Shown here: piece after piece, positions 52,174 to 64,000 of the stretch
How the letters are laid out: the number at the start of each line of letters is the position of its first letter
How positions within the stretch are numbered: the first letter of the stretch is position 1
Source of the DNA: Stomorhina lunata
Lineage: Eukaryota > Arthropoda > Insecta > Diptera > Rhiniidae
DNA length: 64,000 nucleotides
Direction of reading: 5' to 3'
Assembly (NCBI GenBank): GCA_933228675.1
Contig: OW121743.1
Location: forward strand, 11,305,464-11,369,463
Notes under the pieces: generated by a model
Seen by the model: only the letters and a program-made list of their open reading frames with translations
What the model was told of the DNA's origin: nothing
The model's database searches: none
Program-made: the position numbers and the translations under genes

Positions 52174-53700
52174 AGTACCTGGTTGACCGAGCCTTGCTCG
52201 GGGCTTTATGATAAGCATTTTGAGGCAAATTTTAAAGTTTTTATATATTTTATTTTATACAGTTACAGTTTAACTCATTTTAAATAATTTTGAAAATTGG
52301 TCATACCAACAGAAACCGCCGTCGACTCATGCGTAACAACTTTGCAAAAAATTATAGTCTGATTAAATGCACAGTTTACGATTTAATTCATTTTGAATAG
52401 TTTTCAGTGGCGCCGCCTGAAGTCGTTCATACCAATTAAGAAACCTTCATCTGCTTATGCGTAATAACTTTGCTTATGATCATAACATGATCAAATGCAC
52501 AGTTTATGATTTAATTCACTTATAGTCTGATCAAATGCACAGTTTACGATTTAATTCATTTTGAGTAATTTTCAGTGGCGCCACCTGTCGGACTTTGGTC
52601 ATTTCAATTATTAAACCTTCGTCGGATTATCCGCAATAACTTTGCTAAAAATTATAGCATGATTAAATGTACAGTTTACGATTAAATTAACTTTAAGTAA
52701 ATTTCAGTGGCGCCACCTGTCGAAATTTCCAACTAAGAAACCTTCGTCGGCTCATGTGCAACAACATTGCTAAAGATTATGGCATGATTATATGTACAGC
52801 TTACGATTAAGTTGACTTTGAGTAATTTTCAGTAGCGCCACCTGTCTTAAATTATTCACATCAATTAAAAAGAATTCGCCGGCTCATGCGCTACAACTTT
52901 GCAAAAGATCATAGTATGATCAAATGCACAGTTTACGATTTAATTAATTTTTAGTAATTTTCAGTGGCACCACCTGTCGGAAATTCAGTTTACCAACTTA
53001 GGAACCTCCGCCGTCTTATCCGCAACATCTTTGCTAAAGAGCATAACATGATCAAATTCACAGTTTACTATTCTATAAAGAACATACATACAGACAAACA
53101 TTCATTTGTTTTAAAGTTATAACATTACTAATTTTTTCCCCTTTTTATCCCCTAATTTCAAAAAGTTCCATATGCATAATTGGTACTTCTTTGGTACCAA
53201 TTGAATTCGGTACATTTTATTAGAAAGCAGTTAACATAATTTTCCTATTCATATTACTTTCGTAGATGTTAAGTTATCAGTTTATCCCTTTTTTACACAT
53301 TTTGGCCACAAAATCAAAAAAGTACCAAATACGTGTTCAATATTTCTTTCACATCTATTGATTGCAGTACAAAGTTTCTTTCTATATTCCTTAGTTTAAA
53401 ATATAAGAGTGGGTTAAAAAGGTACCAAAAAAACTATTTTCACCCCTTTTTACCCCTTATCGGACATAGTTTCAAAAAAGTACCAAACACCTGTCCGTTG
53501 ATTTTCATAGCTGTTTAAAACGTAATTTAAATTTTGTTTCTATACCTATTACTTAAGGAGATATAGCGTTTTCGATTTTTTCCCCTTTTTACCCGTTTTT
53601 ACCCTCTTAGAGGCAAAGGTTCAAAGGTCCCTTCTTATTCTACCTATACATCAAAAAATATACCCACTGTCCAAATTTTATCAAAATCGTTAGAGCCGTT
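52174..53700 (-). mobile_element. Helitron-like non-autonomous repeat, copy 1
   Basis: Starts AGTACCTGG on the plus strand, with a 6-bp hairpin CCGAGC-CTT-GCTCGG at 52187-52201, then several units of a 132-bp internal repeat marked by CAGTGGCGCCACCTGTCGG, then stretches of TTTTTACCCC. A terminal hairpin near one end and AT-rich ends suggest a Helitron or Helentron-derived element read on the minus strand. The end reads CTAT, not the canonical CTRR, so the class is tentative. No coding sequence. Confidence 0.55.
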
Positions 53701-53714
53701 ATATATATATTTAT

Positions 53715-56540
<2,826 letters not shown>

Positions 56541-57403
56541 ATAAACTAAAACATATATTAGGACATGGACTAAGACATTGAATAAGACATAGAATAAGAC
56601 TTAAACTAAGACATAGACTAAGACATAGACTAAGACTAAGACATAGACTAAGACATAGACTAAAACATAGACATAGACTAAGAAATAGACTAAGATATAG
56701 ACTAAGACATAGACTAAGACATAGACTAAGAAATAGACTAAGATATAGACTAAGACATAGACTAAGACATAGACTAAGAAATAGACTAAGATATAGACTA
56801 AGACATAGACTAAGAAATATGCTAAGAAATAGACTAAGACATAGACTAAGACATAGACTAAGACATAGACTAAGACATAGACTAAGACAAAGACATAGAC
56901 TAAGACATAGACTAAGACATAGACTAAGACATAGACTAAGACATAGACTAAGACATAGACTAAGACATAGACTAAGACATAGACTAAGACAAAGACATAG
57001 ACTAAGACATAGACTAAGACAAAGACATAGACTAAGACATAGACTAAGACATAGACTAAGACATAGACTAACACATAGACAAAGATATAGACTAAGACAT
57101 AGACTAAGACATAGACTAAGACCTAGACTAAGACATAGACTAAGACATAGACTAAGACATAGACTAGACATAGACTAAGACGTAGGCTAAGACAAAGACT
57201 AAGACATAGACTAAGACATAGACAAAGACATAGACTAAGACATAGACTAAGACATAGACTAAGACATAGACTAAGACATAGACTAAGACATAGACTAAGA
57301 CATAGACTAAGACATAGACTAAGACACAGACTAAGACATAGACTAAGACATAGACTAAGACATAGACTAAGACATAGACTAAGACATAGACTAAGACGTA
57401 GGC
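56541..57403. repeat. 12-bp ACATAGACTAAG minisatellite, block 1
   Basis: About 70 units of ACATAGACTAAG with AAATAG, ATATAG and ACAAAG variants in repeated order. Because 12 is a multiple of three, long frames arise on both strands (LVYVLVYV, RHRLRHRL and others); none is a gene. Confidence 0.96.
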
Positions 57404-58332
57404 ATAAAATGTTAGGTGATAAAAAACTAAATTATAGGCTACAAAAACTAATATATAGAAATTTTTCAAAAATTTTCTATTTTTATAGGAAATTTTTCAA
57501 AAATTTTCTATTTTTATAGGAAATTTTGCAAAAATTTTCTATTTTTATAGGAAATTTTTCAAAAATTTTCTATTTTTATAGGAAATTTTTCAAAAATTTT
57601 CTATTTTTATAGGAAATTTTTCAAAAATTTTCTATTTTTATAGGAATTTTTTCAAAAATTTTCTATTTTTATAGGAATTTTTTCAAAAATTTTCTATTTT
57701 TATAGGAATTTTTTCAAAAATTTTCTATTTTTATAGGAATTTTTTCAAAAATTTTCTATTTTTATAGGAAATTTTTCAAAAATTTTCTATTTTTATAGGA
57801 AATTTTTCAAAAATTTTCTATTTTTATAGGAATTTTTTCAAAAAATTTCTATTTTTATAGGAAATTTTTGAAAAATTTTCTATTTTTATAGGAATTTTTT
57901 CAAAAATTTTCTATTTTTATAGGAATTTTTTTCAAAAATTTTCTATTTTTATAGGAAATTTTTCAAAAATTTTCTATTTTGATAGGAAATTTTTCAAAAA
58001 TTTTCTATTTTTATAGGAAATTTTTCAAAAATTTTCTGTTTTTATAGGAAATTTTTCAAAAATTCTCTATTTTTATAGGAAATTTTTCAAAAATTTCCTA
58101 ATTTTATAGGAAATTTTTAAAAAATTTCCTATTTTTATAGGAAATTTTTTAAAAATTTCTTATTTTTATGGAAAATTTTTCAAAAATTTCTTATTTTTAT
58201 GGGAAATTTTTCAAAAATTTTCTATTTTTATAGGAAATTTTTCAAAAATTTTCTATTTTTATAGGAAATTTTTCAAAAATTTCCTAATTTTATAGGAAAT
58301 TTTTCAAAAATTTCCTATTTTTATAGAAAGTT
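57404..58332. repeat. 31-bp hairpin array with duplicated leader
   Basis: A 60-bp leader (from CATAAAATGTTAGGTGATAA to AACTAATATATAG) precedes about 28 units of TTTTCTATTTTTATAGGAA plus a TTTTTCAAAAA linker, period 31 bp. The leader and array recur at 59775 onwards. The block sits inside the 12-bp array, splitting it. Confidence 0.93.
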
Positions 58333-59067
58333 TTAAGACATAGACTAAGACGTAGGCTAAGACATAGACTAAGACATAGACTAAGACATAGACTAAGACA
58401 TAGACTAAGACCAAGACTAAGACATAGACTAAGACATAGACTAAGACATAGACTAAGACATAGACTAAGACATAGACTAAGACATAGACTAAGACATAGA
58501 CTAAGAAATAGACTAAGATATAGACTAAGACATAGACTAAGACACAGACTAAGACAGAGACTAAGACAGAGACTAAGACAGAGACTAAGACATAGACTAA
58601 GACATAGACTAAGACATAGACTAAGACACAGACTAAGACAGAGACTAAGACAGAGACTAAGACAGAGACTAAGACATAGACTAAGACATAGACTAAGACA
58701 TAGACTAAGACATAGACTAAGACATAGACTAAGACATAGACTAAGACCAAGACTAAGACATAGACTAAGACATAGACTAAGACATAGACTAAGACATAGA
58801 CTAAGACATAGACTAAGAAATAGACTAAGAAATAGACTAAGAAATAGACTAAGACATAGACTAAGACATAGACTAAGACATAGACTAAGACATAGACTAA
58901 GACATAGACTAAGACATAGACTAAGACATAGACTAAGACATAGACTAAGACATAGACTAAGACATAGACTAAGACACAGACTAAGACAGAGACTAAGACA
59001 GAGACTAAGACAGAGACTAAGACATAGACTAAGACATAGACTAAGACATAGGGTAAGGCAAAGACTA
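58333..59067. repeat. 12-bp ACATAGACTAAG minisatellite, block 2
   Basis: About 60 units. A sub-block with ACACAG followed by three ACAGAG variants appears three times (near 58540, 58625 and 58975), so groups of units were copied together. The tail (AAAGACTAAATTATAAACTA) resembles the leader of the 31-bp block. Confidence 0.95.
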
Positions 59068-59774
59068 AATTATAAACTAATATATTATAACAAGTAGTTC
59101 CGATTTGACCTTAAAACCATTCAGTTTCCTTATTTGATTTAAACTATTAATTGTTCCCTTTATTAACCCACTTACTAATAAAACTTACACTTTATTGTTA
59201 TTCTCCTCCTCCCTTAAAATTGTTTAAATTAAATACTTTAAAAATATCAACAACAGCTAAATATACAACTTAACATTTCCAAACCGCAACAGCAGCATCA
59301 GATACAACAAAATACTCAATCATGACATAAAATATACACAAAAAACCCAAACAGCAACAACTTCGTTTTCAATTAGTAGAATTGAAGCAAAAATCTTAAA
59401 AATTCAATTACGTGCAACATAAACGATACGATTGCAAATGAAAAGGAACAAACAGGACATTACGAAATGAACCAGGATGTTAAGCGAACGAATACAATGA
59501 AGCAACAGCAAAAAAAATTGAGAAAATGAAAAGTAACAAACCACAACAGAAAATGATTCCAAGAATAATATAGAAAAAAAAGAAAGGATACACAAGTTCC
59601 ATTCATTCGTTGCATGCAACCATTAGTTACCTGTAAATATAAATAAGGAACCTACATCGTACACAACTCAAATGAAAACGAAACGAATAAAAGTTTTTCT
59701 TTCAGGTTTCACATTTTTTGAGAGGGTAAAGTTAGGATGGAGCTGAAAACGAAAGTGCAAGGCACTATGGAAAT
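59068..59774. other. Single-copy spacer
   Basis: Poly-A/T-rich DNA with AACAGCAAC-like runs. A 71-codon minus-strand frame at 59404-59619 is hydrophobic and unrecognised; I do not call it a gene. Confidence 0.45.
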
Positions 59775-61974
59775 GCATAAAATGTTAGGTGATAAAAAAC
59801 CAAATTATAGGCTACAAAAACTAATATATAGAAATTTTTCAAAAATTTTCTATTTTTATATGAAAATTTTCAAAAATTTTCTATTTTTATAGGAAATTTT
59901 GCAAAAATTTTCTATTTTTATAGGAAATTTTTCAAAAATTTTCTATTTTTATAGGAATTTTTTCAAAAATTTTCTATTTTTATAGGAAATTTTTCAAAAA
60001 TTTTCTATTTTTATAGGAATTTTTTCAAAAAATTTCTATTTTTATAGGAAATTTTTGAAAAATTTTCTATTTTTATAGGAATTTTTTCAAAAATTTTCTA
60101 TTTTTATAGGAAATTTTTCAAAAATTTTCTATTTTTATAGGAATTTTTTCAAAAAATTTCTATTTTTATAGGAAATTTTTGAAAAATTTTCTATTTTTAT
60201 AGGAATTTTTTCAAAAATTTTCTATTTTTATAGGAAATTTTTCAAAAATTTTCTATTTTTATAGGAATTTTTTCAAAAAATTTCTATTTTTATAGGAAAT
60301 TTTTGAAAAATTTTCTATTTTTATAGGAATTTTTTCAAAAATTTTCTATTTTTATAGGAAATTTTTCAAAAATTTTCTATTTTTATAGGAATTTTTTCAA
60401 AAAATTTCTATTTTTATAGGAAATTTTTGAAAAATTTTCTATTTTTATAGGAAATTTTTCAAAAATTTTCTATTTTTATAGGAATTTTTTCAAAAATTTT
60501 CTATTTTTATAGGAATTTTTTTCAAAAATTTTCTATTTTTATAGGAAATTTTTCAAAAATTTTCTATTTTGATAGGAAATTTTTCAAAAATTTTCTATTT
60601 TTATAGGAAATTTTTCAAAAATTTTCTATTTTTATAGGAAATTTTTCAAAAATTCTCTATTTTTATAGGAAATTTTTCAAAAATTTCCTAATTTTATAGG
60701 AAATTTTTGAAAAATTTCCTATTTTTATAGGAAATTTTTTAAAAATTTCTTATTTTTATGGAAAATTTTTCAAAAATTTCCTATTTTTATAGGAAATTTT
60801 TCAAAAATTTCCTATTTTTATAGGAAATTTTTCAAAAATTTCCTATTTTTATAGGAAATTTTTCAAAAATTTCCTATTTTTATAGGAAATTTTTCAAAAA
60901 TTTCCTATTTTTATAGGAAATTTTTCAAAAATTTCCTATTTTTATAGGAAATTTTTCAAAAATTTCCTATTTTTATAGGAAATTTTTCAAAAATTTCCTA
61001 TTTTTATAGGAAATTTTTCAAAAATTTCCTATTTTTATAGGAAATTTTTCAAAAATTTCCTATTTTTATAGGAAATTTTTCAAAAATTTCCTATTTTTAT
61101 AGGAAATTTTTCAAAAATTTCCTATTTTTATAGGAAATTTTTCAAAAATTTCCTATTTTTATAGGAAATTTTTCAAAAATTTCCTATTTTTATAGGAAAT
61201 TTTTCAAAAATTTCCTATTTTTATAGGAAATTTTTCAAAAATTTCCTATTTTTATAGGAAATTTTTCAAAAATTTCCTATTTTTATAGGAAATTTTTCAA
61301 AAATTTCCTATTTTTATAGGAAATTTTTCAAAAATTTCCTATTTTTATAGGAAATTTTTCAAAAATTTCCTATTTTTATAGGAAATTTTTCAAAAATTTC
61401 CTATTTTTATAGGAAATTTTTCAAAAATTTCCTATTTTTATAGGAAATTTTTCAAAAATTTCCTATTTTTATAGGAAATTTTTCAAAAATTTCCTATTTT
61501 TATAGGAAATTTTTCAAAAATTTCCTATTTTTATAGGAAATTTTTCAAAAATTTCCTATTTTTATAGGAAATTTTTCAAAAATTTCCTATTTTTATAGGA
61601 AATTTTTCAAAAATTTCCTATTTTTATAGGAAATTTTTCAAAAATTTCCTATTTTTATAGGAAATTTTTCAAAAATTTCCTATTTTTATAGGAAATTTTT
61701 CAAAAATTTCCTATTTTTATAGGAAATTTTTCAAAAATTTCCTATTTTTATAGGAAATTTTTCAAAAATTTCCTATTTTTATAGGAAATTTTTCAAAAAT
61801 TTCCTATTTTTATAGGAAATTTTTCAAAAATTTCCTATTTTTATAGGAAATTTTTCAAAAATTTTCTATTTTTATAGGAAATTTTTCAAAAATTTCCTAT
61901 TTTTATAGGAAATTTTTCAAAAATTTCCTATTTTTATAGGAAATTTTTCAAAAATTTCCTATTTTTATAGGAAA
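59775..61974. repeat. 31-bp hairpin array, second leader copy
   Basis: Same leader as at 57404. To about 60480 the units form a higher-order repeat of four units (124 bp), marked by CAAAAAATTTCTATTTTT at 60026, 60150, 60274 and 60398. From about 60770 to 61974 the units (TTTCCTATTTTTATAGGAAA plus linker) are almost identical. The array is interrupted by a Helitron and resumes at 63170. Confidence 0.96.
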
Positions 61975-62062
61975 CTAGCGGACCCGGCGAACTTCGTCTC
62001 GCCCCAATTTTAAGCCTTCAGGCAAACTTTAGAATAATAATACGATACAAATGTTTAAATTT

Positions 62063-62542
62063 TCAATATGATTTATTTAATGTAATCAATAGAGAGCGAT
62101 TTGATGAACAATGTTTTTCGTTTTTTTTTTCCGGCGCAAAAACAAATAACGAAGACGGTTTCCCAACACGCGAACATGCAACGTATAGCTGACCGTGCGA
62201 AAAACAGGGAAATTCAAGATTAATCCCACAGACTTCGAGTGATTGGCCTTGCGATTTATTGATTGTCATCGCAAATGCCAATCGAACGGGGAACTGAATC
62301 CGCTTGAATTGGAAAGGAAGGTCAGTTGGAATAATGGGAATTCGTGGGATAAGGAGTTCCTCTCCTTTGAATTTGCCCTTGATGATTGTCGCCTGAATCA
62401 CATTGTTCATTAGGTTTTTGACGGACAGCCGCGTACCGTTGCACAATTTTGGAGGATTGAGATTCCGCAACATAATTATAATCGATCCCACCTTCAGCTG
62501 TAAATTATGCGGGGGAGTTCCTGGTATATCAAGCGAGTTCAA
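62063..62542 (-). pseudogene. Helitron helicase, C-terminal fragment (159 codons)
   Basis: The frame matches the last part of the Pif1-type helicase of Helitron Rep-Hel proteins: PPHNLQLKVG, LCNGTRL, FPVRLAFAMTINKSQGQSL (motif V region) and SHGQLYVACSRVG (motif VI region). A full Rep-Hel protein exceeds 1,000 residues; here Walker A and B, the rolling-circle Rep domain and most of the helicase are absent. The first Met is internal to the original protein. The frame has no stop within the conserved part, so the deletion is probably not old. No function is expected from the fragment. Confidence 0.9.
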
Positions 62543-62544
62543 GA

Positions 62545-62975
62545 ATTCCCATTATCTTCCGGATAATTGTGCTTTGCTTTAACACACACATGCATAATTC
62601 CCATAGCACTCTAATAAGAATGTGAGTGATTTCTTACTCACTCTCTTGGTTTGTTTGGTTTTTTCTTACAAAAGAAATGTAAGTCAATGTACAACGCCAT
62701 CTATCGAAATTGGCATAAAGCTTGATTTACATTGAAGACTTTTTGTCAAATTAGACCACTATCCAACTAAATTTGAGTAATCCAATAAGAAAATGTCTTC
62801 ATTTCGATCTATTCATTATCTTTCGGATAATTGTGCTTTGCTTTAACACACACATGCATAATTCCCATAGCACTCTAATAAGAATGTGAGTGATTTCATA
62901 CTCACTCTCTTGGTTTGGTTTTTTCTTACAAAAGAAATGTAAGTCAATGTACAACGCCATCTATCGGATTTTGAT
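62545..62975. repeat. Two-copy ~270-bp-spaced direct repeat inside the Helitron
   Basis: Bases from about 62545 to 62717 and 62815 to 62975 share nearly the whole sequence (GGATAATTGTGCTTTGCTTT, CACTCTCTTGGTTTG, GTACAACGCCATCTATCG). The copies are separated by about 100 bp and differ by small indels. Confidence 0.88.
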
Positions 62976-63169
62976 TTACATTGATTTACACTAATTTTCT
63001 ATTTTTCCAATTTTCCGACTTTTCCAGAGGGATTTTCCAAAATTTTCTTCCGAAAAGACCTTCTCCTCGAAAATACGAATAACTGACAAAAATTTTTACA
63101 GAAATCGGCCTAGCCGTTCTCATTTGATGAATTACTATACATTTTTTACACCATTTTTATATATATAGA

Positions 63170-63410
63170 TTTTTCAAAAATTTCCTATTTTTATAGGAAA
63201 TTTTTCAAAAATTTCCTATTTTTATAGGAAATTTTTCAAAAATTTCCTATTTTTATAGGAAATTTTTCAAAAATTTCCTATTTTTATAGGAAATTTTTCA
63301 AAAATTTCCTATTTTTATAGGAAATTTTTCAAAAATTTCCTATTTTTATAGGAAATTTTTCAAAAATTTCCTATTTTTATAGGAAATTTTTCAAAAATTT
63401 CCTATTTTTG
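63170..63410. repeat. 31-bp hairpin array, part right of the Helitron
   Basis: About eight units identical to those left of the Helitron. It ends abruptly at GCGGCATTTATG. Confidence 0.96.
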
Positions 63411-64000
63411 CGGCATTTATGTGTACGTTCGGAACCACGTGGGACTTTTCAAAACGACCATATGGCCAAATCAATATATGGAAGTGCAACATCTTTATAT
63501 TATAGAGTCTTTGAGCTAACGCTTTATATAGGTTTTGGTTTATCTAATATTTTGATACAAAATGCCCCATAGTGCACAAAACAATAAATGTTTGTGGGTG
63601 CTCTGGTTTTGTCTGTAAATGAATGTAGATATATTTTGTATCCATGGATGTTTTTCCTCCAAAATGAAAGGAAAAACTCCACTTGTTAACATTTCGTATA
63701 TATTTTGGCCAACACACACACATAGAAAAAGAAAAACGTTTATATTGAAGTGGTTTTGTGCATTCACTCACTCACAGGCAAGCGACTCGTGCTGTGCTCA
63801 AGTCCGTGGAGGAGACTCTGATGGCCAGAATAACTTACAGTCTTGTAATATGAAGTTTTGCTTTTTATGGCATATGCAACATTTATGGACATGACTGAAA
63901 GTACTTTATACTTCATTCTAAATGTACTTGTTGTAATATGGCCAAGCTTATACATATATTTTTCTCGCTTTTTTCGTTTCCAAACAAATAATTTTTGTTT
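63411..64000. other. Single-copy DNA at the window end
   Basis: Overlapping small frames occur on both strands (63540-63955, 63-91 codons), none with a recognisable domain. No gene is supported. Confidence 0.4.

Larger units (their letters stand above)
61975..63169 (-). mobile_element. Helitron, 1195 bp, truncated internally
   Basis: On the minus strand it begins TCTATATATATAAAAATGG and ends GGCGAGACGAAGTTCGCC, GGGTCCG, CTAG. These are the Helitron hallmarks: 5' TC, a hairpin (GGCGA/TCGCC at 61986-62003) and a 3' CTRR. The host flanks are A before and T after, and joining them restores an intact 31-bp unit (GAAAAA plus TTTCCTAT), so there is no target duplication. Only the end of the helicase remains; the replication-initiator part is gone, making it non-autonomous. 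Confidence 0.92.

Noticed and set aside
59404..59619. 71-codon hydrophobic minus-strand frame
   Set aside because: Biased composition from AAC/AAAT-rich DNA; no family resemblance or neighbouring signals.

Overview
The window is AT-rich nuclear DNA from an insect, most likely a higher (calyptrate) fly. I infer this from two C-type lectin genes with 59-66 nt introns, TATA boxes and TCATTT initiators, and from the repeat mix: a CR1-like LINE, a Helitron, a tRNA-derived SINE and CAGA-rich dispersed elements. No species can be named from the sequence alone. By my tally roughly 29 kb (about 45%) is tandem repeat, and most long open frames are low-complexity shadows of these arrays.

Layout. 0-9 kb: AT-rich minisatellites built on a TTTTCTATAGAAAA palindrome (810-3060, 4278-6375, 7181-8594), ending in a CAGA microsatellite. 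10.4-16.2 kb: two blocks of a 31-bp hairpin minisatellite. 17.7-21.6 kb: a composite dispersed element with a 0.9-kb CAGA/GACT array, a Helitron-like end and an 11-bp array. 23.3-25.9 kb: another 31-bp array. 25.9-30.5 kb: mostly single-copy DNA with a short inverted-repeat transposon and two SINE pieces. 30.5-34.2 kb: a 15/30-bp palindromic array. 35.1-39.4 kb: a 5'-truncated LINE lodged in a (TAC)n microsatellite. 39.5-42.7 kb: 258-bp and 310-bp tandem repeats and a 46-bp-arm hairpin.

42.7-47.7 kb holds the only credible host protein genes: two tandem, same-strand, three-exon C-type lectin paralogues (179 and 186 aa), separated by a 2.76-kb 31-bp minisatellite. 48.4-50.7 kb is a 33-bp array with two perfect palindromes per unit. 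52.2-55.2 kb holds two head-to-tail Helitron-like repeats. 56.5-63.4 kb interleaves 12-bp and 31-bp arrays; a 1195-bp Helitron carrying a piece of its helicase is inserted at base precision into one 31-bp unit.

The most unusual signal is that arrays with different sequences follow one design: units of 30-33 bp (31 most often, close to three DNA helical turns), each with one or two dyad-symmetric cores flanked by T and A runs, usually around CTATAG. I describe this as a superfamily of palindromic minisatellites; its cause is unknown.
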